Below, in pieces: positions 1 through 7,144 of a stretch of 17,556 nucleotides of DNA. Source of the DNA: Victivallis vadensis (GTDB lineage Bacteria; Verrucomicrobiota; Lentisphaeria; Victivallales; GWF2-50-93). The position numbers and the translations under genes are program-made. Within the stretch, counting starts at the first letter, position 1; each line of letters opens with the position of its first letter. The stretch covers positions 1 to 17,556 of the forward strand of contig DYRX01000011.1 in NCBI GenBank assembly GCA_020718525.1, given 5' to 3'. The notes under the pieces were generated by a model. That model did not search any database. It worked only from the letters and a program-made list of their open reading frames with translations, and was not told where the DNA came from.

Positions 1-2
1 TG

Positions 3-263
3 TCCCAGATTCCCATTCCTCCGCTCCAAGAGTCCAAATCCCGAAACCCTAAATCCGAGTCCCCAGACCCAAAACCCAGGAAGCTCTCCCTTCTCGTCTC
101 CAAAATGCTGGAACTGAATGAAAAGCTCGAAGAAGCCAGTGTTCCAGACACAAAGACCATGCTCCGACGCCAGATAGAAGCGACTGACAGGGAGATTGAC
201 CGTTTGGTCTATGATCTTTACGGTCTGACTGAGGAGGAAGTCAGGATCGTCGAGGGACAGTAG
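3..263 (+). CDS. C-terminal end of a type IIG / Eco57I-like restriction-modification methylase (partial)
   Basis: Only the last 86 codons and the TAG stop are inside the window; the start lies upstream. The tail carries a helix (MLELNEKLEEA) followed by LRRQIEATDREIDRLVYDLYGLTEEEVRIVEG. This is the typical ending of the TaqI-like specificity region in large N6-adenine methylases with an Eco57I domain, including type IIG enzymes and BREX PglX relatives. The family modifies adenine in double-stranded DNA using S-adenosylmethionine; the catalytic NPPY part is not visible. The IPIPPL segment matches the end of the specificity domain. It is followed by an unusual run rich in Ser, Pro, Lys and Arg (about 20 residues), coded by C-rich low-complexity DNA at 27-84, where relatives usually have a short linker. 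Which subtype (type IIG, PglX or orphan methylase) cannot be decided from this piece. Confidence 0.82.
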   Translation, partial: SQIPIPPLQESKSRNPKSESPDPKPRKLSLLVSKMLELNEKLEEASVPDTKTMLRRQIEATDREIDRLVYDLYGLTEEEVRIVEGQ

Positions 264-309
264 CTTTAAGTGCAAAAGTTGCTCACATTGCGAAATAAGA
301 GGATACAAC

Positions 310-1104
310 ATGAAGAGAGATACTGTTTATCTTGATGATGATATGCGTAGTTCAGATGCGAGTGAAGGGAGGCTTCCACGTCTTGATGTCTATCTTTCTG
401 ATGAGGCAAAGGAAGCTCCTGCGCTTGTAATATTTCCAGGCGGCGCATACCACCACAGAGCTGAGCACGAAGGAAAAGACGTCGCCATCTGCTTCGTGGA
501 AAAGGGTTTCCATGCATTTGTAGTCCAATACAGAGTTGCTCCGAATTCCTATCCTGCTCCGTTTCTTGACGCTGTTTCGGCGATGAACCACATCAAGGCA
601 AATGCGGGGAGATACGGCATAAAAAAAGGGGCAATCGCAGTCTGCGGTTTTTCAGCCGGCGCTCATTTGGCGGCCTCTCTCGGAATTTTCCCGGGCGACT
701 CGCACGCAGGGATTTCCCCTGAGGCAATGGCAAGTGCCAGGCCAGACGCTATGATCTTGTGCTATCCAGTCGTCTCATCCGAGGAATATACGCACGAAGG
801 CTCCATTGCTAACCTGCTCGGAGATGATTCGCCTGCGCCGGAGATGCGCAGAAAATTCTCCTGGTTCAGGCATGTCGGAGAGAAGACTCCCCCCACATTT
901 CTCTGGCATACGTCGGACGACGCACCGGTTCCTGTCGAAAACAGCCTTCTTCTTGCAGACGCTTTGAAAAAACATTCTGTGCCCTTTGAAATGCACATTT
1001 TCCCGAACGGCGCACACGGACTAGGGCTTGCAGTCCAGAATCCGCGAATTTCGCAATGGCCGAAACTGGCCGAGAGCTGGCTTAAAGAGCGTTTTACTAA
1101 TTAG
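310..1104 (+). CDS. alpha/beta hydrolase, acetyl-esterase / xylan-esterase-like
   Basis: This is a 264-residue serine hydrolase without a visible signal peptide, so probably cytoplasmic. The oxyanion-hole motif PGGAYH lies at 43-48, followed by the EGKDVA...GFHAFVVQYRV pattern of the BD-FAE/acetylxylan-esterase branch. The nucleophile elbow is GFSAG (Ser115). The acid is probably Asp203 in HTSDDAPVPVENS, and the base is His236 in NGAHGLG. The triad is therefore complete. Family members remove acetyl or other short acyl groups from sugars and small esters. The exact substrate is not shown by the sequence. The ATG at 310 is preceded by AAGAGGA at 298-303, a good ribosome binding site. It begins 46 bases after the methylase stop and may be read through from it, but the two have no obvious functional link. 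Confidence 0.85.
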   Translation: MKRDTVYLDDDMRSSDASEGRLPRLDVYLSDEAKEAPALVIFPGGAYHHRAEHEGKDVAICFVEKGFHAFVVQYRVAPNSYPAPFLDAVSAMNHIKANAGRYGIKKGAIAVCGFSAGAHLAASLGIFPGDSHAGISPEAMASARPDAMILCYPVVSSEEYTHEGSIANLLGDDSPAPEMRRKFSWFRHVGEKTPPTFLWHTSDDAPVPVENSLLLADALKKHSVPFEMHIFPNGAHGLGLAVQNPRISQWPKLAESWLKERFTN

Positions 1105-1166
1105 TGCTTGGGCTAAAAATCCAAATTATCATAATCACCTCTATAACAGCTCGGATTTTGCTCCAA

Positions 1167-1231
1167 CATCAAGCGCGAGTTCATGCGCTTCCGCGATGTC
1201 TAAATTTCAGCACTCGTTACCGGTGCTGAAA
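1167..1231. terminator. two adjacent hairpins downstream of the hydrolase (weak terminator candidates)
   Basis: The first hairpin pairs AAGCGC (1171-1176) with GCGCTT (1185-1190), with CATC/GATG able to pair further out. The second pairs TTTCAGCAC (1205-1213) with GTGCTGAAA (1223-1231) around a nine-base loop. They lie 60-130 bases past the hydrolase stop. Neither is followed by a T run on the plus strand, so this is not a textbook Rho-independent terminator; they could be 3'-end stabilising structures or act on minus-strand transcripts. Confidence 0.3.
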
Positions 1232-1264
1232 ACAATCCCAAATAATAATCCATACTTTTGCATC

Positions 1265-1531
1265 TCAGGCGTCTTTGTCCCATAGCTTGAATTCGATTTT
1301 TCCGCCTCCCGCCCTTTCGATTTCCTGCGATGCCTGATCCAGGAAAAACTGGAGTTTTCCCCTGACTTTCGGCTGGATGGTCAATGCAGGGTGGAGGATT
1401 ACTGTAGTCCTGCCATCTTTGCAGGAGACGAATCCTGGAGCCCGCGTCAATTCTCTCAGAATTGCATGGTCGTTTCTGAACTTCAGAGATCCGAAGCTCT
1501 GTGATTTTTCAGTGGCACTTTTTTGCTTTTT
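1265..1531 (-). pseudogene. possible gene remnant, unrecognised (open frame without a proper start)
   Basis: The minus strand is open for 88 codons before a TGA at 1267-1265. It reads like real protein: GSLKFRNDHAILREL, TRAPGFVSCKDGRTTVILHPAL and KLQFFLDQASQEIE. The frame has no ATG; only a TTG at 1450 without a well-placed ribosome binding site, and it is closed upstream by a TAA at 1534-1532. This suggests the C-terminal remnant of a larger gene. The basic, hydrophobic-patterned sequence could be the tail of a transposase-like protein, but I do not recognise a named family. It could also be a small gene with an unusual start, or chance coding. Confidence 0.35.
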
Positions 1532-1584
1532 TTAGCCGCAATGCGGCTATGTGATTGTTATGCCCTGATTATAAAGAAGATACG

Positions 1585-1606
1585 GTTAAAAATTCGCAAT
1601 TTTAAC
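1585..1606. terminator. AT-rich hairpin downstream of oleC (weak terminator candidate)
   Basis: GTTAAAA (1585-1591) pairs with TTTTAAC (1600-1606), with two further inner T-A pairs possible across one bulged base. It lies about 95 bases past the oleC stop on the minus strand, where the stem itself is T-rich. It would be a weak transcription end for the ptsH-ptsI-deaminase-oleC operon. Confidence 0.25.
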
Positions 1607-1698
1607 GATGTCGCGGATTCAGATGTCTGAGTTTCGGCAAAATCGGCATACTGAGATCAAAAAGACTCAAATCGCCGCATTCAATTCCAGCTTGACGG

Positions 1699-3366
1699 TT
1701 ACTGGATTTTAATTGCCGAAGAAAAGTTTTTTTCCGCCCAGATCGCCAGCTTCTCGCGGAATATTTTCGCATTGTGCCGTATGTCGACAGGGAATGGAGA
1801 AAGAAAGAGAAAATGGGATATTCCTGATGTTTCAGCCCTGGTTTTGCCGAGCCTTGCAAGATCGGCGGCAAAGCTCTCCTTCTCCTTTCTGCTCCACGGC
1901 ATCATGCCTTTTTTCGCTTCGACTACCAGTATGGGGATTTGCTCATTTCTGGCACCGACGCCCACAAGCGCAGTCCTAAAGACTTTCGGGTCTCTGTTGA
2001 AGATGCTTTCGCATGAGACAGGATATAGAATTCCATCTTTCGTGAAGACTCTGTGCGCCTTGCGGCCGAGAAACCAAAGCCTGCCTTTCTCGTCGAAACG
2101 CCCAATGTCGCCAATTCTATGCCACAATTCACCGTCCCTGCCTTTGAATTTGGAAAGTCTGTTATGCTCGGGCTCCATGTAGTATTCCGGCGTTACGAGA
2201 GGTCCGGAAACAACTATTTCGCCGATTTCTCCCTGGTGAACTGCAAGCTTTTCGTCCCATTCTGGCAGAGCGTAGTCGTATGGGGGCATAAGCGCGATAT
2301 TTGCGGCTTTTACCGGATAGCCCACGCAGTAGCCTGCACCGTTTTCGGTAAGATGCGCGGTTTCCGCCAGCATCTCCGCTCCAGTGAAATTGGCGATTGG
2401 AAGGCATTCTGTCGCGCCGTATGGGACTATGGTCATTGCGCCTTCCGGCATCATCTTTGCCATATCCCTATGGAGGGAAGCCGGAACTGGCGCCCCCGCC
2501 ATGAGTGCCTTTTTGAGAGACTTAAGCACTATATTTTTTGAGATGCAATGTTCGGCAAGATTCCTCCAGAGGGCTGGAGACGCGAATGAAAAGCTGACGC
2601 GATGCTTCTCTATGATGCGCAGGACTCTTTCTGGATCCGCCTTGGCTGGGCGGGATGGATTGAAATCCGGAATCACGCTTTTCATGCCGAGCAGGACGCT
2701 AAAAAGAGCAAATAGCGGAAACGCCGACATGTCGGTCTCATGCGGACCGGCACCGTATGCCTCCGCTATCACTTCCAGCTGTTTTTCATAGATTCCATGC
2801 GTGTAGCGCACACCCTTTGGTGGTCCGGTGCTTCCAGTAGTGAAAACGATGGCGGCAGTTTCTTCGGGAGCCTTTATCTCACTGCGAAAGTCGCAGTTTC
2901 CATGTTTTGCATCTAGATGGCGGACGCCGGGCGGCAGAAAAGAATCGCACGAAAAACGTCTTCGCACAGTGCGGAATGTTCCAGGAAATAGGAGGCTTAG
3001 CCATTGAGCGAAAGACCTTCCAAACAGAAAATCCGGAGAAGTCTTGCGCACACAGCCAAGCATGTTTTTCAAGCCCATCCCAGGGTCTATCAGGATCGGG
3101 ACTGCACCAATTCTGAAGAGGGCAAAAACGGATGCGACAAAATGGAAGCCCGGGGTCTGCATCATGAGGACTTTGGCGCCGTCTGAGACTTGGTTCTTGC
3201 GAAATTCGCAGACAAGGCGCGCTGTCATGGCATCGAGTTCCGAGTATGTAAGCGTGTCAGGTTCAGCATCCGCATTGAGGCTGTCTGCCTGGACAAGGGC
3301 GACACGGTCCGGAAATTTTTTGCTCAGAACCGTAAGGTGTCTGGAGACGTTGCAATCGCCGCTCAT
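1699..3366 (-). CDS. oleC: OleC-like AMP-forming ligase (beta-lactone synthetase)
   Basis: This 555-residue adenylate-forming enzyme matches the OleC branch, annotated as fatty-acid-CoA-ligase family. OleC uses ATP to activate 2-alkyl-3-hydroxy fatty acids and close them to a beta-lactone in long-chain olefin synthesis. Visible motifs are DPGMGLKN (95-101), phosphate-binding TGSTGPPKG (177-185), the OleC-type stretch DMSAFPLFALFSVLLGMKSVIPD with PSRPAK following (212-242), YGATE (316-320), GDIGRFDEKGRLWFLGR (419-435) and a late catalytic-type lysine, Lys534 in HNAKIFREKL. Length is normal for the family. The ATG overlaps the stop of the deaminase gene (ATGA, 3366-3363), so translation is probably coupled. 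OleA, OleB and OleD are not in the window, so the pathway role rests on family assignment; another acyl-activating role remains possible. Confidence 0.82.
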   Translation of the reverse strand: MSGDCNVSRHLTVLSKKFPDRVALVQADSLNADAEPDTLTYSELDAMTARLVCEFRKNQVSDGAKVLMMQTPGFHFVASVFALFRIGAVPILIDPGMGLKNMLGCVRKTSPDFLFGRSFAQWLSLLFPGTFRTVRRRFSCDSFLPPGVRHLDAKHGNCDFRSEIKAPEETAAIVFTTGSTGPPKGVRYTHGIYEKQLEVIAEAYGAGPHETDMSAFPLFALFSVLLGMKSVIPDFNPSRPAKADPERVLRIIEKHRVSFSFASPALWRNLAEHCISKNIVLKSLKKALMAGAPVPASLHRDMAKMMPEGAMTIVPYGATECLPIANFTGAEMLAETAHLTENGAGYCVGYPVKAANIALMPPYDYALPEWDEKLAVHQGEIGEIVVSGPLVTPEYYMEPEHNRLSKFKGRDGELWHRIGDIGRFDEKGRLWFLGRKAHRVFTKDGILYPVSCESIFNRDPKVFRTALVGVGARNEQIPILVVEAKKGMMPWSRKEKESFAADLARLGKTRAETSGISHFLFLSPFPVDIRHNAKIFREKLAIWAEKNFSSAIKIQ

Positions 3367-3833
3367 TGGTGGAGCGGCCTCAAGATTATATGCGCCTCCT
3401 CGAGAAGGCGCCTGGAGGTCGAGTCAATCGTGTATCTATCCCGGTAGATGACTTCTTTGATGCCGGCATTTATGATCATTTTGGCGCAGAGGAGACATGG
3501 GCTGAACGTTGTGTAGAGGGTGGAGTCCTTGACGGAGATTCCGTGGTAGGCCGCCTGGACGATTGCATTTTCCTCGCCATGGGAGCAAAGGCATTCCTCG
3601 AGTTTTTCGCCGGACGGAGCATCCGAGGAACATCTTGGGCATCCGCCCTCGTCGCAGTTTTTTATTCCGCGCGGTGTCCCGTTGTATCCGGTGGAGATGA
3701 TTCGTCTGTCCTTGACGATCACTGCGGCGACATGGCGGCGACAGCAGTTGCTTCTTCGCGAGGCGACCTCGGCGATGTCCATGAAATATTTGTCCCAGTC
3801 CGGGCGCTTTTCCTTCTCCTGCGGAGTATTCAT
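3363..3833 (-). CDS. comEB: deoxycytidylate (dCMP) deaminase, ComEB family
   Basis: This 156-residue zinc enzyme of the cytidine/deoxycytidylate deaminase fold converts dCMP to dUMP for thymidylate synthesis, in the cytoplasm. The zinc site is complete: His85 and the proton-shuttle Glu87 in HGEENAI, and Cys113 and Cys116 in SPCLLC. The substrate-side motif STGYNGTPRGIKNCDEGGC (47-65) is typical. Further cysteines at 60, 65, 68, 81 and 83 could hold a second metal, as in some phage enzymes. HGE in place of the more usual HAE is a conservative change. The ATG overlaps the ptsI stop by one base (TGATG), with AAAGGA five bases before the start. Its 3' end overlaps the oleC start by four bases. 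The competence-related symbol is a family name only; nothing here indicates DNA uptake. Confidence 0.9.
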   Translation of the reverse strand: MNTPQEKEKRPDWDKYFMDIAEVASRRSNCCRRHVAAVIVKDRRIISTGYNGTPRGIKNCDEGGCPRCSSDAPSGEKLEECLCSHGEENAIVQAAYHGISVKDSTLYTTFSPCLLCAKMIINAGIKEVIYRDRYTIDSTSRRLLEEAHIILRPLHQ

Positions 3834-5635
3834 CAGATTCCTTTGAAGGACATTCGGACGATGTCCGGAGCGACCGAGTTGATCATTTCTTCGGAAATCC
3901 TCAAGGCCTCCTTCGCGTCGTCCACCAATAGGACTGAAGATGCTATTTTTTCAGCCTCGTGCATCTTCATGCGCCGTATGAGGCGTCGGACTGGTCCGAT
4001 CGCTCCTGGGCTCATGCTCAGCTCGTTCACGCCCAAGCCAATCAGAATTGGGGCGTATCTTGGGTCGGACGCCATTTCGCCGCATACGCTGACCCAGATT
4101 CCGTTCGCCTTTGCGGCGGAGACTACATTTTTTATGAGATGAAGCACAGCAGGATGGGTCGGCTGATAGAGATGGGCGACTTTTTCGTTCGTTCTGTCAA
4201 CGGCAATTGTGTATTGCACCAGATCGTTCGTCCCGATGCTGAAGAACTTGACTTTTTTCGCGAGGGAGTCCGCCATTATCGCCGCTGACGGGATTTCGAT
4301 CATTATGCCTACGTCAATATTGTCGTTGTGGGGGATTCCCGAGACCCGCAGTTCCTTCTTGCATTCCTCCAGTATCGCAGTCAGCCTGTCTAGTTCCTCG
4401 CATCCGGAGATCATTGGAAACATTATCTTGACGTTTCCGAAAGCGCTGGCGCGGAGTATTGCCCTGAGCTGTGTCTTCATAAAATGCGGGTATTCAAGGA
4501 AAAGCCGGACGGCTCTGAAGCCGAGAAAGGGGTTTGGCTCATTGAAGGGAGTTATCACTTCGGAAAGCTTGTCCCCGCCCAGATCGAATGTCCTTATAAC
4601 GACCTGGTGCCCTTCCATGTCGGAGGCGATCTTCGAATATGCCGAGAACTGCTTCTCCTCGGAGGGAAGCTCCTTCGCGTTGATGAAGAGATATTCGGTC
4701 CTGAACAGTCCGATGCCTGCGGCTCCATGGCGCTTGGCATCCTCTACGCCCTCTACGCCCTGAATGTTGGCGGCAAGCTGTATCCGGAATCCGTCAATCG
4801 TCTCCGGCCAGAGACGGGTCTCCTTGAGAAAGCCGGAATAGTATTTCTCCGCCTCGCTTTCCTTGTCGGCATAGACCTTGAGAGTGTTTGGCCTGGGGTT
4901 GACAATGATCATGCCGAGATAGCCGTCAATTATCAGCAGGTCGCCGTTGTGGATGGTGTCCAGAAAAAGATTCTGTGCTCCGACCACTGCCGGGATCTGC
5001 ATAGCCCTTGCCATGATTGCGGAGTGGGAAGTCTTGCCTCCGACTTCAGTGGCGAAGGCCTGGACATTCTCCTTGTCCATGTCGGCGGTGTCCGAGGGCG
5101 TGACTTCATGCGCAACGATGATTCTCTGACCTGGAAGGCGGTCGAGTATTGAGCATGTCCTGCTGTGGAGGTTCTTTATTATCCGCTCCGCGACGTCCCT
5201 TATGTCCTGGGCTCTCTCCCTCAGATAGGGGTCCGGCATAGCAGAGATGGCGGCGATGTATCTTTGAACTGTGCGGTTGAAGACAAAGTCTATGTTGCGC
5301 AGTTCCTTGGCGACACCCGCCTCGACTTCCTCCATGAGCATCTTGTCGTCGAGAATGAGCAGATGCGCGTCAAAAATCCTGGCGTCGTTCTTGTTCAGCA
5401 TGCTCTGCACTCTGTTCTGCAGAGAAATGATCTGTTTGCGGGTAACTTCGATCGCCTCCTTGAACTTGCTCAGTTCGCCGGGGATGTCCTCTGGGGAAAT
5501 ATTTTTTTCCTCGATGAAGAATTCCGCCTTTCTGATCACAAGGGCGGATCCGATGGCGACACCAGGAGATGCCGGAATGCCATGGATGAGGAACTCTTCG
5601 CGCTTTTCGCTGATGTTCAAGGGCCTACTCTTCAT
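3833..5635 (-). CDS. ptsI: phosphoenolpyruvate-protein phosphotransferase (PTS enzyme I)
   Basis: This 600-residue cytoplasmic enzyme moves phosphate from PEP to HPr, the first step of the phosphotransferase system. The HPr-binding N-terminal part and swivel domain carry the phosphorylated histidine in GGKTSHSAIMAR (His204). The PEP-binding barrel has GLFRTEYLF (309-317), DVGIMIEIPSA (441-451), FFSIGTNDLVQY (464-475) and VCGEMASDP with the proton-donor Cys518. All residues needed for activity appear intact. It is somewhat longer than the roughly 575-residue classical enzyme, with a short N-terminal extension before HGIPASPGVAIG. The ATG lies 11 bases inside the end of ptsH, with GAGGG about ten bases upstream. 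No EII gene is present, so whether it serves sugar uptake or a regulatory PTS is not shown. Confidence 0.96.
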   Translation of the reverse strand: MKSRPLNISEKREEFLIHGIPASPGVAIGSALVIRKAEFFIEEKNISPEDIPGELSKFKEAIEVTRKQIISLQNRVQSMLNKNDARIFDAHLLILDDKMLMEEVEAGVAKELRNIDFVFNRTVQRYIAAISAMPDPYLRERAQDIRDVAERIIKNLHSRTCSILDRLPGQRIIVAHEVTPSDTADMDKENVQAFATEVGGKTSHSAIMARAMQIPAVVGAQNLFLDTIHNGDLLIIDGYLGMIIVNPRPNTLKVYADKESEAEKYYSGFLKETRLWPETIDGFRIQLAANIQGVEGVEDAKRHGAAGIGLFRTEYLFINAKELPSEEKQFSAYSKIASDMEGHQVVIRTFDLGGDKLSEVITPFNEPNPFLGFRAVRLFLEYPHFMKTQLRAILRASAFGNVKIMFPMISGCEELDRLTAILEECKKELRVSGIPHNDNIDVGIMIEIPSAAIMADSLAKKVKFFSIGTNDLVQYTIAVDRTNEKVAHLYQPTHPAVLHLIKNVVSAAKANGIWVSVCGEMASDPRYAPILIGLGVNELSMSPGAIGPVRRLIRRMKMHEAEKIASSVLLVDDAKEALRISEEMINSVAPDIVRMSFKGI

Positions 5636-5909
5636 CGAAACAGCCCTCGATGAGCTGGCAAAGCTCCCTGTGCGCCGTTTCAGCGTCCTCGCCTGTGATG
5701 GTGATCTTTATCATAGTGCCACAGCCGGCGGCGAGCATGAGGAGCCCCATGAGGCTTTTGCCATTCACCACGTCTCCGTCCTTTTCCACAAGAACCTCGG
5801 ATTTGAAACTTGACGCTTTCTGGACAAAAAGGGCGGCGGGCCTGGCATGAAGTCCAAGCCTGTTCTTGATTTCCTGCAATGTTACAATACTTTTACGGTT
5901 GCCGCTCAT
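5625..5909 (-). CDS. ptsH: HPr phosphocarrier protein
   Basis: This 94-residue HPr accepts phosphate from enzyme I. The phosphorylated residue is His21 in GLHARPAALF. The regulatory serine position is kept as Ser52 in NGKSLMGLLMLAAG, which suggests control by an HPr kinase/phosphorylase as known in Firmicutes and many Gram-negatives. The frame is open further upstream, but the ATG at 5909 gives the normal family length and has AGGA nine bases before it. The longer version would add a non-homologous, hydrophobic 23-residue N terminus. It is the first gene of the operon and overlaps ptsI by 11 bases. Confidence 0.93.
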   Translation of the reverse strand: MSGNRKSIVTLQEIKNRLGLHARPAALFVQKASSFKSEVLVEKDGDVVNGKSLMGLLMLAAGCGTMIKITITGEDAETAHRELCQLIEGCFDEE

Positions 5910-5950
5910 AAGCGAAAATTCCTGGAAATTCGACAAATAGAAAGACGCGC

Positions 5951-5978
5951 AAGCTAGCACAGCATTTGAAAGTTTCAA
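5951..5978 (-). promoter_or_regulatory. candidate promoter of the ptsH-ptsI-comEB-oleC operon
   Basis: On the minus strand, TTGAAA (5978-5973) and TAGCTT (5956-5951) are 16 bases apart. A TGC lies directly before the -10, giving an extended -10 element. The start of transcription would be near 5944, about 35 bases before the ptsH ATG at 5909. The match is fair, not strong. Confidence 0.4.
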
Positions 5979-5979
5979 A
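5965..5979. promoter_or_regulatory. perfect 15-bp palindrome, candidate operator
   Basis: TTTGAAAGTTTCAAA is a perfect inverted repeat of seven-base arms around one base. It lies in the 80-base divergent region between ptsH and the DA1-like gene. It covers the candidate -35 box of the PTS operon and sits 10 bases before the likely start of the plus-strand gene, ending in its ribosome binding site. A dimeric regulator here could act on both directions. AT-rich palindromes also occur by chance. Confidence 0.4.
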
Positions 5980-5989
5980 GGTCAATATA

Positions 5990-7144
5990 ATGTTCCTTCC
6001 AAGAATTCAAACAATGGGCAGACAAATTATGAGAAAAAAATGCGAGACAAACGAAATCGGGCTCGGAAAGCGCAAATTCCTCCCCCCTGCCCTCTTCCAT
6101 CTCATTTTTGCCGCTTTCCTTACTTTTCTTCCTTTTTTTTCAGGATTCTTCTCACCTGAGCTCCTTTCAGCCGAGCCTGCCGCATGCTCGGTCTGCGGCC
6201 GCAGGATCAAGGGCGGCGAGACTTATTATACGGCTTCCGGAAAAATCTACTGTTCAAAAAAATGCTTTGAAACAACATTTCCAAAATGCACTGTATGCGG
6301 AAAAAAATCCGAAAAGGGCTTCAGAAACGAGAGCGGCGCCTTTTTCTGCTCCAGAGAGTGCCTTTCAAGCTCCTGGAACAAATGCGCCGGATGCGGTAAA
6401 AGAGCACAGAGCGGCCTGATTGTCGGGGGCGAAGATGGAAAATTCTTCTGCCCTGACTGCGCACAAAAGCCAAGATGCTTCGCCTGCGGAATGCCATTCG
6501 ACTGCGAAAAAATTGAAGACGGACGTCTCATATGCCCGCATTGCCAGGAAAGCGCAGTGACAGACTTCAACGAGTTTCTGGAGATTCTCAACAACACAAG
6601 AAAGCTCATGCGCGAAAAGCTCCAGATTCAAACCGAGCACGAAATTACGTTCAGGCTTGTTGACAGGCCGACTTTGGACAAGATCACCCCCGGATCAGGC
6701 TCGCAGGACGAACTGGGCGCCTTCAAATTCGAAAAAATGACGGAAAAAGTCGTTCTGCACACTGGAGCCACCCTTTTTTCCGGTCCGACGAAGAAGACCA
6801 TCGAGGAGAATGTCAGCATATCGCGCAAGATATTCATTCTGAGCCACTTGCCCAAGAAAAAGCTGATCGAGGTTTGCGCGCACGAGCTTGCGCATGACTG
6901 GATGCAGGAGTTTTTCCCGCATATAAACCGGTTAAAGACAAAAGAGGGCTGGGCGGAATTCGTAGCCTGGAGAATCAATTCAATCGTTGGAAGCGAGGAT
7001 CTGAACAGAAGGATTGAGCAGAACTTGCATCCAGACTACGGAGACGGATTCAGAATGATGAAGCAAATCTACACGAAGAGCGGATTCAAAGGCGTCCTGC
7101 GTTTCATCGAGGAAGAAAACCGAAAAGAAAGCCCCAACAAATAA
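5990..7144 (+). CDS. exported or anchored DA1-like peptidase with four LIM-like zinc modules
   Basis: This 384-residue protein has a basic N terminus, one hydrophobic segment (about 31-55) and a possible cleavage site near SAEPA (60-64), so it is exported or anchored facing outward. Four zinc-knuckle modules follow: C66/C69-C88/C92, C100/C103-C120/C124, C132/C135-C154/C157 and C163/C166-C182/C185. After these, a domain resembling plant DA1 (LIM plus peptidase) runs from about 195 to the end. It holds the gluzincin motif HELAH (298-302) and EGWAEFVAW (319-327), supplying a likely third zinc ligand. Plant DA1 is a ubiquitin-activated peptidase; the bacterial target is unknown. Start choice: ATG 5990 has AAAGG eight bases upstream. 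TTG 5966, ATG 6014 and ATG 6029 are alternatives that leave the hydrophobic segment intact. The stop overlaps the asnB start (TAATG), so the two are coupled. Confidence 0.78.
   Translation: MFLPRIQTMGRQIMRKKCETNEIGLGKRKFLPPALFHLIFAAFLTFLPFFSGFFSPELLSAEPAACSVCGRRIKGGETYYTASGKIYCSKKCFETTFPKCTVCGKKSEKGFRNESGAFFCSRECLSSSWNKCAGCGKRAQSGLIVGGEDGKFFCPDCAQKPRCFACGMPFDCEKIEDGRLICPHCQESAVTDFNEFLEILNNTRKLMREKLQIQTEHEITFRLVDRPTLDKITPGSGSQDELGAFKFEKMTEKVVLHTGATLFSGPTKKTIEENVSISRKIFILSHLPKKKLIEVCAHELAHDWMQEFFPHINRLKTKEGWAEFVAWRINSIVGSEDLNRRIEQNLHPDYGDGFRMMKQIYTKSGFKGVLRFIEEENRKESPNK

Larger units (their letters stand above)
1105..1698. other. stretch without an intact gene between convergent hydrolase and oleC
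   Basis: About 590 bases hold no intact gene. The hydrolase (plus) and oleC (minus) run toward each other across it. It contains two hairpins at 1167-1231, a minus-strand open stretch that may be a gene remnant (1265-1531), a 6-bp stem with 3-base loop at 1534-1548 flanked by a T run, and an AT-rich hairpin at 1585-1606. None of the stems is followed by a convincing U tract in the direction of the upstream gene. I see no tRNA-like or riboswitch-like structure here. Confidence 0.6.

Noticed and set aside
1521..1548. AGCCGC-AAT-GCGGCT hairpin with a T run as a terminator
   Set aside because: The T run lies before the stem on the plus strand, and on the minus strand the stem is followed by A, so neither direction gives a proper terminator.
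3366..4142. Long plus-strand open frame opposite the deaminase and ptsI
   Set aside because: It mirrors two strongly recognised minus-strand genes and its translation shows no domain; it is a shadow frame.
4484..5152. Plus-strand open frame of 222 codons opposite ptsI
   Set aside because: ptsI is intact and well conserved across this whole stretch; the opposite frame is a by-product.
5625..5978. Longer 117-residue version of HPr
   Set aside because: The extra 23 residues have no HPr homology and would read through the promoter candidate; ATG 5909 has a good ribosome binding site and normal length.
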